From: Phytomonas francai
Lineage: Eukaryota; Euglenozoa; Kinetoplastea; Trypanosomatida; Trypanosomatidae
Assembly (NCBI GenBank): GCA_001766655.1
Contig: MJCC01000006.1
Location: forward strand, 1,623 to 65,622
Length of the DNA stretch: 64,000 nt
Direction: 5' to 3'
The position numbers and the translations under genes were made by a program. Below, one piece after another: positions 39,530-49,385 of the stretch (position 1 is the first letter of the stretch; the number at the start of each line of letters is the position of its first letter). The notes beneath the pieces are model-generated. The model made no database searches, was not told the DNA's origin, and was given only the letters and a program-made list of their open reading frames with translations.

Positions 39530-41695
39530 TTAATAAAGTAATATATCAGCACACTCGCTGATGTTATGTGGTGTAAAGAGGGTCTTGTGGGGGTCTACCC
39601 CCTTCCGCGTAGTGGCGACCATCAGAGAGACTCGCTCGTCACCCTCCCAGTCACGAGTGCACCGTAACGTCAAAACGAGAGACATGGACTCATCTAAAGG
39701 GGGAATCACAACCCCCTTCGGATGCACAGGCCGAACTCGACGTTTAATCGGCGATGCGTCGCCTGGGTTTGATTCTTCCGAAACGTCGGAAAAGAGGTAT
39801 AGAATCAAAGACTCCATTGAAGCCTCATGGCTTGCAACCACCCTGGTTGGCAACGAGGCTCCCCGAGGAAAAAGGCAGCCGAGCTCGTTTGCCGCCAACT
39901 CCACGATATTCGTGCCCTGGGATGTCAGGTCTGCGAGCCGCGAAGGTGCGTTTTCTCCAACAAACGCATAGAGATTGTGTTTGAGAAGCCTCACATGCGT
40001 GTTCGCGTCGTCGTCGTCGTCGTCGGCATCCCTGTCCTCGAACGATAGAGACGACAATAGCTGGGAAAGAGTCTCCTCGGTCTCCTCTAGTGCAATGGTG
40101 CTCAACACCTTCCTATTCTTCGACTTCTTAGTTCTCTTATGGAGCGTGCTCCTGACCTCAGCCCTCTGGAGATCGAGAAGGGCAATTTGAGAGCTATGAA
40201 AGCAAGCACCGACGGCCGCAAGCTCATCCGCGCCGATTCCACGCCCGACAACCGAATTGTCGAGAAACCGAAGCGATGGGAGATCAAAACATGCCGAAAC
40301 AGACGCCGCGCTAGACTGGCTGATTGCTTTTCGAATCATTTGCACAACGGCAGGGATGTTGCACATCCCCCCTGAGAGCACGACATAGTTGATAGGGGAA
40401 TCGGTCAGCTCCTCCGCGAAGCGTTCCGTGAATTCCTTGAGCATCCTGGTAAATACGCCCGCGAACGAATTGGCATTCCCTATCGCGGACTCGAACTTAT
40501 TTCGCGATAGCGTTTGGCTGTCCTGAAGATCCATGCCTTCGTAAAATGCCTCGAGCTCGACACTCGCGCTGTTTGCGTTCGGATTGCTGCAAAGCGCCAC
40601 CTTCCGTTCCTCTATCATAAGCCTCAACCGGTTCAGTGATCGCGAGGGGATGCACTCGGCCACGACCGCCTCCCCGCTCCGCTGGTCGGACTGGAGGTCG
40701 AGAAAGCGGCTCAACCGCTCCGCGAGGACCCGGTTGCGCCCGCCGCCGAGCTGCCGGCCAAACGCGCTGCTGTTCTTCAAAATGTACTGCGCGGCGACGC
40801 AGGCGGCCATGCCCGCGTCCATGGCGTCCCCCCCAGACGCGGGCTGGGCCGCGAAGTACCCCCCCCCCCCCCNNNNNNNNNNNNNNNNNNNNNNNNNNNN
40901 NNNNNNNNNNNNNNNNNNNNNNNNNNNNNNNNNNNNNNNNNNNNNNNNNNNNNNNNNNNNNNNNNNNNNNNNNNNNNNNNNNNNNNNNNNNNNNNNNNNN
41001 NNNNNNNNNNNNNNNNNNNNNNNNNNNNNNNNNNNNNNNNNNNNNNNNNNNNNNNNNNNNNNNNNNNNNNNNNNNNNNNNNNNNNNNNNNNNNNNNNNNN
41101 NNNNNNNNNNNNNNNNNNNNNNNNNNNNNNNNNNNNNNNNNNNNNNNNNNNNNNNNNNNNNNNNNNNNNNNNNNNNNNNNNNNNNNNNNNNNNNNNNNNN
41201 NNNNNNNNNNNNNNNNNNNNNNNNNNNNNNNNNNNNNNNNNNNNNNNNNNNNNNNNNNNNNNNNNNNNNNNNNNNNNNNNNNNNNNNNNNNNNNNNNNNN
41301 NNNNNNNNNNNNNNNNNNNNNNNNNNNNNNNNNNNNNNNNNNNNNNNNNNNNNNNNNNNNNNNNNNNNNNNNNNNNNNNNNNNNNNNNNNNNNNNNNNNN
41401 NNNNNNNNNNNNNNNNNNNNNNNNNNNNNNNNNNNNNNNNNNNNNNNNNNNNNNNNNNNNNNNNNNNNNNNNNNNNNNNNNNNNNNNNNNNNNNNNNNNN
41501 NNNNNNNNNNNNNNNNNNNNNNNNNNNNNNNNNNNNNNNNNNNNNNNNNNNNNNNNNNNNNNNNNNNNNNNNNNNNNNNNNNNGGCCGGCCGCGTTCGCG
41601 ACGACCCGCGCGGCGCCGGGCCCATCCGGGCCCGGCGGGGGCGCCACCGCCACGATGGCGCTGCTCGCGCCGAGGGAGATGGAAATCGCGTACAT
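39530..41695 (-). CDS. Divergent Hsp70-superfamily protein, interrupted by assembly gap
   Basis: About 721 residues if the gap length is right. The ATG at 41695 begins MYAISISLGASSAIVAVA, the position and pattern of the first phosphate-binding strand of Hsp70 (I-x-L-G-x-x). Codons about 38-275 are unknown (N). After the gap come VVLSGGMCNIPAVVQMIRKA and GADELAAVGACFHSSQIALL, the adenosine and phosphate-2 motifs. A degenerate substrate-binding sheet follows an Asp-rich linker (GCLFPRGASLPTRVV). There is no helical lid and no EEVD or KDEL tail, so it resembles non-canonical relatives such as Ssz1 or other Hsp70-like proteins rather than a standard chaperone. Upstream TTG 41803 would add 36 residues outside the fold. 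The region around the gap is very GC-rich. Confidence 0.75.
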   Translation of the reverse strand: MYAISISLGASSAIVAVAPPPGPDGPGAARVVANAAGXXXXXXXXXXXXXXXXXXXXXXXXXXXXXXXXXXXXXXXXXXXXXXXXXXXXXXXXXXXXXXXXXXXXXXXXXXXXXXXXXXXXXXXXXXXXXXXXXXXXXXXXXXXXXXXXXXXXXXXXXXXXXXXXXXXXXXXXXXXXXXXXXXXXXXXXXXXXXXXXXXXXXXXXXXXXXXXXXXXXXXXXXXXXXXXXXXXXXXXXXXXXXXXXXXXXXXXXXXXXXXXXXXXXXXXXXXXXXXGGGGYFAAQPASGGDAMDAGMAACVAAQYILKNSSAFGRQLGGGRNRVLAERLSRFLDLQSDQRSGEAVVAECIPSRSLNRLRLMIEERKVALCSNPNANSASVELEAFYEGMDLQDSQTLSRNKFESAIGNANSFAGVFTRMLKEFTERFAEELTDSPINYVVLSGGMCNIPAVVQMIRKAISQSSAASVSACFDLPSLRFLDNSVVGRGIGADELAAVGACFHSSQIALLDLQRAEVRSTLHKRTKKSKNRKVLSTIALEETEETLSQLLSSLSFEDRDADDDDDDANTHVRLLKHNLYAFVGENAPSRLADLTSQGTNIVELAANELGCLFPRGASLPTRVVASHEASMESLILYLFSDVSEESNPGDASPIKRRVRPVHPKGVVIPPLDESMSLVLTLRCTRDWEGDERVSLMVATTRKGVDPHKTLFTPHNISECADILLY
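40873..41583. other. Assembly gap (711 N)
   Basis: A run of 711 N, which happens to be a multiple of three. It follows a C-run (40859-40872) and is flanked by very GC-rich sequence on both sides; this suggests sequencing failure in a GC-rich part of the Hsp70-like gene. Open frames crossing it on the plus strand have no meaning. Confidence 1.
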
Positions 41696-43208
41696 AAGCC
41701 CCCTCCCTAGAAAGCTAAAGGTCAACTCCGCGTTTCGAAAGACAGCTCCCTTTTCTGCGGATTCGCGGTAGGCGTCGTCGCTGTGTTGCTTAACAGAAGA
41801 CAAACTAGGTGAAGATGAAGGGAGGAGAGGGATCTATATCGGCACCAATAAGTTCATGCAAGCGGATGGCATTTATAAAACTAAGCCATACCGCATTGAG
41901 ATGGGGGGAAGAGAGACATCTGAGACAGCTGCGAAGGAGCGTGCCAAGTCGACAAAATGCGAATAATTTGCTTGAAAGAGGGATCCTCAACAAAAGCACC
42001 TTAGGAAAGGGTCTCCATCGATTAGCACTACAGAATCTCAACATGGTAAAGCAATCGAGAAAAGATTAAAAAACGGGCTGACTGAGTTGAAAGCCCTCTT
42101 CATGTTTAATTCATTCAAGCTCATGGGTGATGTTAACGAGGCATACGCCAATATATCCTTCCAATATGATTGTAGATACATTTATCAAGGCGTTCCGCAG
42201 TCCAGGACATGATTTTGGTATCTTTAAGGATGTCTGCTGTGCACTGACCTCGGTAAACGCAGCAGTGCTTCGTGCACTACTCGATTAAAATGTATTTGAA
42301 ATCTCAATCATGCCCCTTCCACTCTGCGCTAGGTAGTGAGATGATGACAGATAAACGCTCAAGAGGATCACAGTAACATGCTAATACGCTTCGTGTCTGT
42401 TAATGCCGACTCGCAATTGCTGCTGGGATAATTGGAATGGGGGAAAGAGAGGGGGGTTGTATTAAAGAAGAATCCTAAAGGGCTGAAAAATAATTCTCGT
42501 TTTCGCACCGATAAGGACACACTCTGGTTGAACTCAAACAGTTTGATCGAATTCCCCACACATGGTGTGGGCTTTTCCAGAACATGCCGAGATGCTTAAA
42601 GTTGAACGGAATATTTAAAAAAAAAACTCCCCAAATGATCTCGGATAGAATGAAGATGCAACGTTACTATTGGTGAACGATTATTATCGCATTTCTAGAC
42701 CTGATTTCGACGCTGATTGGAAACTAGACTCGAGTCTTTGGTGAAGTGTAGGGGACGGCTTGAAAAACAAAGGATTCAAAACACTCTTTAACTAGGCGGA
42801 ATTTCCTTCAGAAAATTTGAAAATGTGTAATTAAAAAAAAAAGATTAAACATCGATCATTCTAATGAAACGAAATACCGATTTTTGCATGACACCACAGT
42901 CTTTCTGGAGAGAAACTGATGCTCCTACCTCCTAAATCAGTAGCGAGTGCCGTCAAGCGTGAAATATTGTTTAATTTCCTAATGAAATATTTTTATTTAG
43001 TGCGCGCGCACACACATCCACACAAATGTCACAATTTTAGAGGCATTCTATGCTTTGTATAGTTTATAGTTATCAAAAAAAAAAAAAGCATTCGTGGGAT
43101 TGTAAGATGATTTTAGCCGAAAAATCATCAAAAAATGCATCTATCGAGATGGAGAACTAAAGAGGTGAAGTTGATCTCGCCGCACACCCCAGTATAGGAG
43201 GGGTAGGC
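41696..43208. other. Intergenic region upstream of the Hsp70-like gene
   Basis: 41810-42290 has coding-like composition (see separate entry). The rest, 42290-43208, is AT-rich with A-runs at 42617-42626 and 43077-43087 and a short hairpin at 42555-42571. No other gene is supported. Confidence 0.6.
41815..42288 (+). pseudogene. Possible decayed coding region on the plus strand
   Basis: Reading the plus strand, an open segment from ATG 41815 ends at 42069. A second frame (about 42051-42160) continues with protein-like sequence, and from ATG 42166 the first frame is resumed until a stop at 42286-42288. Two opposite single-base shifts would therefore join the three parts into about 158 codons. 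The segments have helical, charged-and-hydrophobic character (for example NANNLLERGILNKSTLGKGL, then RLKNGLTELKALFMFNSFKL). The family is not recognised. The orientation is opposite to all other genes here. The minus strand also has a 79-codon frame (41805-42044), so chance is possible. Confidence 0.25.
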
Positions 43209-44753
43209 TTATTTTTTGTGGCCATGCTTATGTTTTTTTGATCTATGTTTTTTGCTATCCCTATCCTTATCACGCACCTTTTCTGATTTATCCTTTCGAT
43301 GCCGTTTCCGACTTACTTTTTCACCATCGCCCGAGGTACTGTCGCTGTTACCAGAGTCGGAATCGTCTTCCTCGTCTTCTTCCTCCTCCTCAGCATCGTC
43401 ATCGTCATCGTCGTCATCATCGTCATCGGCATCGGCATCGTCATCAGCGCCTTCCTCCTCGGTAGACAACCCGATACGCTGCACCTTTACCTTTTTTCCA
43501 AGGTATTTCATTAAATCATCCTTCTCAACCTTGTCAAGGCCCGAGAAAACGTATCGGTCCTTTTCTGTCGAAACAGTAATCTGGAACGTTGCAGAGCCAC
43601 TTTCAGACTCGTTTAAGGTTACCAATGTTACTTCTTTATACGGGATTCGAGTGGCTGGGCGGTGCAAAAAAAGAAAACCCCCACTCACAACATAAAGCAA
43701 TCCCTCCGCACCGCGAAAGAGGCAGCGCATGCAGGACTGCTGATGTTGCGTGAGGATAGTCGTATATTCCTTGTTAATACCACCATACGCGGGCACCTTG
43801 GCAACGGCCTTGAAGGTGCGCACGATGATATCGCACACGCGCCCACTCATGGAGGGAACTAAGGGATAGTCGACCCCGTTGGCTTGCTCCGGAAGCCCAA
43901 GTACGGTATTGATTTCACCCTGCGTCTTGAGTTCACATCGCCACGCATGGTCCTCGTCCAACACGAGTCTGGGCGGGCACGAAATGACGAGATTCGCATA
44001 GCTTGTTGATCGCATCTTGAGAGGTTTCTTGAGGACGAGAACAACGTACTGTGCCAACGAATCCGCATCGTTGTAAGAGGCTCTGGAGAAATACGTGGGC
44101 ACATCACACAGATACAATTGCTGAAGATCCGTTATCGGAAACGATAGGATCCCACCCGTCGTGCCCTTCTTCTTGTCTTCCAGAACAACATTGTGGTTGG
44201 AAATGACAATTTTGTACTTCCCGGATGGATAGGATAGTTGGACATCGTCGAATATGGCCACGACCACCTCGTCGCTATTCGCGCCGTTAGCCCCATTCAT
44301 CGTGGCGAGAATGAGCAGATTATTCTCTTCACTACCGGGGTGCTGGGATTTGAGAAACTGCCGCTGGTACTCCTTCATCTGGTGTTGAAGCTCCGCCAGG
44401 ATCACCCGCCCGGCCTCCTCGGTCTGCTCGTATCCGATGCAGACATCGGGAACGGCAAAGCGAATCGACATCAGCTCGAGGTCGCTTTTAGACGCAGGGT
44501 CAGCGGACACCTTTGGCCGCATCGCAATGCTCACGTCGTTTTTGGTCGTCCCGGACGCGCTAGCGATCGCCGAAATTGGGATACTCACAATGGGGTGTGG
44601 GACGAATTGCGGAGAGCCCTTCTCTTTTCCCTTTGGAAGCGAGAGTAACTGCATGAATGTTTCGGGCGTCGCGTCACCTCTTTCCTCGCTATTAGCACTT
44701 CCATTAGAAGTGGTGAAGTTTATTTGTCCCCAATTTTCAAGATGCGAAATCAT
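43209..44753 (-). CDS. POB3: FACT complex subunit POB3/SSRP1-like
   Basis: A 514-residue histone chaperone subunit that works with SPT16 during transcription and replication. The POB3/SSRP1 layout is visible: an N-terminal PH-like domain (ISHLENWGQINFTTSNG), a middle domain with the family pattern PKVSADPASKSDLELMSIRF and a DVCIGYEQTEEAGRVILAEL segment, tandem PH domains with LYLCDVPTYFS and CLFRGAEGLLYVVSGGFLFL, then an acidic Asp/Glu run (about 435-475) and a basic Lys/His tail. As in yeast POB3 there is no HMG box. The frame extends to GTG 44918, but a splice tract with AG at 44777 leaves ATG 44753 as the first start in the mRNA, which also fits the PH-domain start. Confidence 0.9.
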   Translation of the reverse strand: MISHLENWGQINFTTSNGSANSEERGDATPETFMQLLSLPKGKEKGSPQFVPHPIVSIPISAIASASGTTKNDVSIAMRPKVSADPASKSDLELMSIRFAVPDVCIGYEQTEEAGRVILAELQHQMKEYQRQFLKSQHPGSEENNLLILATMNGANGANSDEVVVAIFDDVQLSYPSGKYKIVISNHNVVLEDKKKGTTGGILSFPITDLQQLYLCDVPTYFSRASYNDADSLAQYVVLVLKKPLKMRSTSYANLVISCPPRLVLDEDHAWRCELKTQGEINTVLGLPEQANGVDYPLVPSMSGRVCDIIVRTFKAVAKVPAYGGINKEYTTILTQHQQSCMRCLFRGAEGLLYVVSGGFLFLHRPATRIPYKEVTLVTLNESESGSATFQITVSTEKDRYVFSGLDKVEKDDLMKYLGKKVKVQRIGLSTEEEGADDDADADDDDDDDDDDDAEEEEEDEEDDSDSGNSDSTSGDGEKVSRKRHRKDKSEKVRDKDRDSKKHRSKKHKHGHKK

Positions 44754-45160
44754 TTCCCAGAAGTATATTCTTTTCGCTAGGTGTATCGAATCAAGAAAAG
44801 GCGGAAAAACGCACAAAGATAAGCACAAGGTTACTCGTAAGCTTACACAAGCATTAAAACAAACCGTAGAATTAAAATGATAGAAACTCATCAAAATGAA
44901 TGATGCAGGAATATACACGACCGCGATGTATAAAAAGGGTAAATAATGTAGAAATCATGGGATATAGCAACAAACATGAAAAAAAAAAAGTTCATTACGT
45001 ATGGTATGCATATAGCCAGGTTTTGTAGTAAACCCCGACAAACATGTTGAACAAGCATTCAAGATTCCCAAGTTCAGGCACATTTGAAAAATAAATGCTC
45101 AAAAGTACCAGAGTCTTACACAAAGGAACTCCCCCTCCTACAGAAAGCAATAATGTTAGT
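44754..45160. other. Intergenic region
   Basis: Contains the POB3 splice tract and AT-rich sequence with an A-run at 44980-44989. No gene. Confidence 0.7.
44777..44810 (-). promoter_or_regulatory. Probable trans-splice acceptor for POB3
   Basis: The minus strand reads GTTTTTCCGCCTTTTCTT, then about 11 bases later CCTAG; the AG lies at 44777-44778, about 23 nt before ATG 44753. Confidence 0.6.
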
Positions 45161-48034
45161 TTAAAAAAACAAATGGGCGGTACAAAGCAGAATAACACTA
45201 GCTACTACACCAGACCAAATAATATAAACTTGTCGCTCGCATTCTATTTTCGCCTTTAAAAGATCAGGAGGGCGTAGAAGAAAGTTTCGGATCATGTTGA
45301 AAGGAACGTCAGTGGTGTTTCCCCATGGGATCTTCGTAATCTGTACAATGCTCGATTCGACAAAAGAGTCGGAAGACTCCGCGTTCTTCTTAAACGAACT
45401 TCCAAAAAGCCATTCAATCACGAAAGATGGAAACAATAGCCACTTGAAAAAGCTTTCCCTTCTATATAACGGGTTGATATACCAGTAGCTAATTCGGTCA
45501 AAAACATTAAATAAACGCATCGCCATAGCGGAAAGCTCCCGAGATGGATAAGAATCATCATCCGTATATATAAAGTGCCTAGTAAGCGGGGAACTAACGA
45601 GTTTGTTCTTGAAAAGTATAAGGAACGCTCTGAGCTCATGCAACCACCTTTCTTTCATAATAACCACAGCCGCATCCACGTGGTTTGAGTCGTAGATATT
45701 ATGGCATGCATCCTTGAACGTGATATTTTGCGCCATTGGGAAAAATTCATCCTTCTTGAAAAAGGGTTCATCAACCGGCAAGTCTTTCGGATCACGATGG
45801 TGAAAGTGGTGCGGTGTGTGGTTCCTCAATGGTGTGGTATTCTGCAAGGGCGCGTAAAGAGGCATCGCTGAGATGCTGCACTGAGGAGGCTTCTGCGGCG
45901 CGGTGGGACATTGATTCGGCTTCCGCGAAAAGCAGAGCTGACCTTTAAAGATTGGGAGATATCGCCACTCAGAAAGGTTCATAATGGACGCCTGAATTTT
46001 GTTTAGATAGTCCGATGCTGATTCAGACGTGTAGCGAGGCGCTCGCTGCTTATGTAAGCGTGCCGCGTGGAATGCCTTCAAGAACTGCCCCATTTGCTCT
46101 TTGGTGAGAGAGGCCAGGATATGGAGGTCCCATAGATCCTTGTCGCTATCCCAGAATTGCAGCTCCGCCAAGAGGTTGCGCAGCGTTCCTAGGGCCATAT
46201 TGATGACTTTCTCGGAATTCGACACGCCGGACGTTGCGGAAGCATCGAGCACAATGCTGGAAAGCAAGGAAAGAGCATCCTTAACGGTGCGATTCATGCC
46301 GTTCAAGTTCTTTACCGTCAGCTCTTTCAGTAAAAAGACCTTATGTGCGGCGGAAGCGGCATCTTCCCGCCTTTTGTATTCGCTTGACTCCAGTGGATTT
46401 AGATACCGAATCGTATCTGCATATCGACGCAAGAAAACAACATGTAGAACGTCATCAGTGGAAATGTGAGGGTTTAAATACTCACGCTTCATGTCATATG
46501 CTGCGTGTACGCTGTCAGTGGCAGCGTCCTCATTCCAAAGTTGCGATTTTCCCCCAATAAAGGGGTTGTCCTCATAGCTTTCATGAAAAAGGAAGGAGTT
46601 AACACGGAAAAAGAGTTCCTCGATAAGGTTACTGGTCTTGAGGAGTTCATTTGAAATTTGAAGACACTGCCTTCTTTCATTCGCCTCCTCTGGTGTAATG
46701 TATTGCACGATCTCGTAGTCGTTAAGGAATGACTCGGCATACCTCACACGTCCTTTTGAACTGACAAGATTCTCTTCGTGCTCAAAAGGAGCTTCTTGTT
46801 GTGCACTAATCACGCCAAAGAAACGAAAAAGTCGCAAAAAGGACGAAAACCAGTTCTTAGGAACCCCAATAATGCGAGTAAACATAAAATGCTGTGCGGG
46901 TCTGTTGGAAACGGGTTTTGTTTTGGGTACCAATTCCACATCATCGGCGCCTTTGCCGATAAACGCAGATGGATTGATCATGTAAAATCGTTTCGACAGA
47001 AACAATGACTTAGCCTCTGCATCACGCGACGGTGAAAGTGAACGTTCCATATGTCGCTGTCTTAGATCGATCATTTCTAACTGCAACTCAACATACTTAC
47101 GAAGCAACTCCTCTACATCCTTGTCTAGTGGTTTTAACAACGAGCTGCTTTCTTTTAAAAAAAGGTGTGCATCCCCACGGGGTGTCCTGTGGCCATGAAT
47201 GGGCATATGCACATTCAATTTCCTGTAGGCCTCCTTGCTCAGATCAAGCTCCTCGAAAAGATGTTTTGTAACTAAAAATGGATTCTGCGCCGTACTTCTT
47301 GTTGAGATGAATATGCAAATCCTCAGGATCAAAGCCAGAAGCAAAATTAGCATGTATAAAAGAAGAGAGGGCCTTGATAATAAAATAAGCCCATAGTCGT
47401 AGAGTACTGAGGTAAATTTTCGAACTTGACGTCGTGGCACCCTTTCGGACAGATCCCGCGGTGAAGCGATTAGCCGTCCGGGTGGATTTTGCTTTTGTGT
47501 GATTCCAAATAGCGACCGATCGCACCCCGGATACACCCTGAGTGCGGGCACCTTTGAAACTGGATTAACCCTCATCTGCTTAGGGGAAGAGAAGTTCAAA
47601 TAATTTTCAGCTTGCGAAGATAGCTGCGCATTGCCTATTTCAATAGACGTAACTTCTTCCTTGATCCCCTTACCCTCTTCGAGGTACCCTTGATTTTTGT
47701 CCGATTTCTGGCTTGTACCCTTAGAAGATCTCCAGTAATGCTTAATATGCTCTTCCACACCGATAAGATCTTGGAAACCGTAGAAAATGTAGGTTTGCGA
47801 TGATTTCCGTTTTTCATTTTTTGCATTATCCTGGATAAAAACTGGCAGCTGGTGCAGTTTAATGACGAGCACGCTAGTTGCAGTGTTTTTTATATACCTC
47901 ATGTCCAGCGAAACACTTTTGACATTCAACCACTTTAAGTTGACCCTAAACAGCGAAGAAGTAAAGTAGAAATCGTTCTCGGAAACGCAAAGGAATCCGT
48001 GATAATTTTGGCACACACAGGTAAACTTGTACAT
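45161..48034 (-). CDS. Membrane protein with GRAM/PH-like N-terminus
   Basis: A 957-residue protein that I do not recognise as a named family. Residues about 1-100 have the order of strands and the closing helix of a GRAM/PH fold: GFLCVSENDFYF, LKWLNVKSVSLD, TSVLVIKLHQL, QTYIFYGFQDLIGVEEHIKH. GRAM domains bind membrane lipids or proteins. One strong membrane span lies at about 222-243 (LLLYMLILLLALILRICIFI) and a second at the very C-terminus (YIIWSGVVASVILLCTAHLFF). The large central part (250-930) is helical and Cys-poor, with a Pro/His-rich stretch near 730-760. A lipid-transfer or membrane-contact role would fit the GRAM-plus-TM layout, but no VASt/START-like domain is evident. ATG 48034 is the start. 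Confidence 0.6.
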   Translation of the reverse strand: MYKFTCVCQNYHGFLCVSENDFYFTSSLFRVNLKWLNVKSVSLDMRYIKNTATSVLVIKLHQLPVFIQDNAKNEKRKSSQTYIFYGFQDLIGVEEHIKHYWRSSKGTSQKSDKNQGYLEEGKGIKEEVTSIEIGNAQLSSQAENYLNFSSPKQMRVNPVSKVPALRVYPGCDRSLFGITQKQNPPGRLIASPRDLSERVPRRQVRKFTSVLYDYGLILLSRPSLLLYMLILLLALILRICIFISTRSTAQNPFLVTKHLFEELDLSKEAYRKLNVHMPIHGHRTPRGDAHLFLKESSSLLKPLDKDVEELLRKYVELQLEMIDLRQRHMERSLSPSRDAEAKSLFLSKRFYMINPSAFIGKGADDVELVPKTKPVSNRPAQHFMFTRIIGVPKNWFSSFLRLFRFFGVISAQQEAPFEHEENLVSSKGRVRYAESFLNDYEIVQYITPEEANERRQCLQISNELLKTSNLIEELFFRVNSFLFHESYEDNPFIGGKSQLWNEDAATDSVHAAYDMKREYLNPHISTDDVLHVVFLRRYADTIRYLNPLESSEYKRREDAASAAHKVFLLKELTVKNLNGMNRTVKDALSLLSSIVLDASATSGVSNSEKVINMALGTLRNLLAELQFWDSDKDLWDLHILASLTKEQMGQFLKAFHAARLHKQRAPRYTSESASDYLNKIQASIMNLSEWRYLPIFKGQLCFSRKPNQCPTAPQKPPQCSISAMPLYAPLQNTTPLRNHTPHHFHHRDPKDLPVDEPFFKKDEFFPMAQNITFKDACHNIYDSNHVDAAVVIMKERWLHELRAFLILFKNKLVSSPLTRHFIYTDDDSYPSRELSAMAMRLFNVFDRISYWYINPLYRRESFFKWLLFPSFVIEWLFGSSFKKNAESSDSFVESSIVQITKIPWGNTTDVPFNMIRNFLLRPPDLLKAKIECERQVYIIWSGVVASVILLCTAHLFF

Positions 48035-49109
48035 CGGAAAACAGGGGATATATTGCTAGAGTTTAACTAAATGATAGGAATGATGATGACGCTATAAAGT
48101 AAGAAGAGCTTTGCTTTACTGTTGTTGTTTTTTGCGTTCCTACTAGACCTAGTTGAATTCATGAAAATTTTCAAACGCTGAGTGTATTTCAGCGCGATTC
48201 CTTGGTAAATATGCTTGAGAAAAATTTTGGGATTTTTAATGTGATTTATACATATCTATGTATATATATAAGACAATAAATTATTTTAGAAATGGAAGTG
48301 ATAGTAATAGCTGTATCCAAGGAAAAAATGCTCTGAATTTTTTTTTAAATCTCTGAAAATTGTCCTCTCTTCTATTTCTTACTGTTTCACGTTGTTCTTA
48401 TTTCCTTGTCGTGGGGGAACCGGTTCAGAAAAATGAAGTAGGTCAAATGTATACAATCAGGTATCGAAGAAGCTAGGACCTTTTCTTTCACGAAATAGCA
48501 TATTCATTGGGAAAATGTAGTCCCCTTTTAAAAAGGGAATGCGTATTGCTCCTGCTGTATGTCCTAAAATCTTTTTCAATACATTTAATCTACCTCAGTT
48601 GCGAAGCCCAAGTTCCTAGCGACTTACACACAGATATATATACGTATGCATATATTCCCCCCAATTGTTATCATTATTCCCCCATTAGTCTCCTTTCATA
48701 TACATCACATACTAAAACAGAAAATATAACGGACAAGAAAAAAGAATGAAATACATTATTATTTTCCCCCTTCTCATCTAGCGTACAATGTGGTCCAGCC
48801 TAGATTGTTTTTTTTTTACTCACTTCATAAAGCTTAGCGATGTGTACGAAATGCATTCCGGTTCAACTGCAATTATTTTATAGAGTATGTACTTCAAAAA
48901 AAATGGCTCACTTGCTTCTCTATAAAGCAGAAAGTCAGAATGAAAAGAGTGCACAATCTGGGTTCACATTTACTTCTTTTTTTATTAAATAGCAATAATC
49001 CGATTCTGTCCCATGATGGTGAATAAAAATGCATCTATAACGAAATTACTACTGCTTTGTTTGCTAAGAAGGCAATTAGAAAGACCAAGCCTCACTTCGC
49101 TGCTTCCCT
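48035..49109. other. Intergenic region
   Basis: AT-rich throughout with homopolymer tracts (T-run 48339-48347, T-run 48810-48818). No supported gene. Confidence 0.75.
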
Positions 49110-49385
49110 TTAGCCTGCTTTAAAGAGAAGAATAGCTGTCTGTCCAAGGTAAAAGTATATAAAACAATGTGCCTCGTGGGTAACATAGCTGCCAAAGTTG
49201 CGGCCCACGACACAGTGCCAAGTTGGCTGATATTTTTTGTCAAACTCCTTCTTGATGAATGCAGCGATATCCTTCTCGACGTTAAATTTTTCCTGTGCTT
49301 GAAGTGCAACCTCGATAACATCGGCCTGCATGTCCTCGGCCATGTCGACGTTTTTAATAACAGCTTTGAGATCGGCGGCGGGCAT
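49110..49385 (-). CDS. LC8: Dynein light chain LC8 (DYNLL type)
   Basis: A 91-residue protein of the size of LC8 (89 in most eukaryotes). It carries the whole family pattern: [20 protein letters not shown], then [37 protein letters not shown] and [19 protein letters not shown]8 is a homodimeric hub that binds short peptides and dimerises dynein intermediate chains in cytoplasmic and axonemal dyneins; kinetoplastids need it for flagellar and intraflagellar-transport dynein. The open frame is longer (to 49466), but the ATG at 49385 gives the exact family N-terminus. Confidence 0.96.
   Translation of the reverse strand: MPAADLKAVIKNVDMAEDMQADVIEVALQAQEKFNVEKDIAAFIKKEFDKKYQPTWHCVVGRNFGSYVTHEAHCFIYFYLGQTAILLFKAG

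Noticed and set aside
40584..41771. Plus-strand open frames of more than 350 codons across the assembly gap
   Set aside because: Most of their length is unknown N sequence, and the minus strand encodes Hsp70 motifs on both sides.
43216..43695. 159-codon plus-strand frame rich in serine opposite POB3
   Set aside because: It is the antisense of the Asp/Glu-rich tail of POB3, where GAT/GAA codons give Ser-rich reverse frames.
44754..44918. N-terminal extension of POB3 from GTG 44918, which would resemble a signal peptide
   Set aside because: A splice tract and AG at 44777-44810 fall inside the extension, and the PH-domain start fits ATG 44753.
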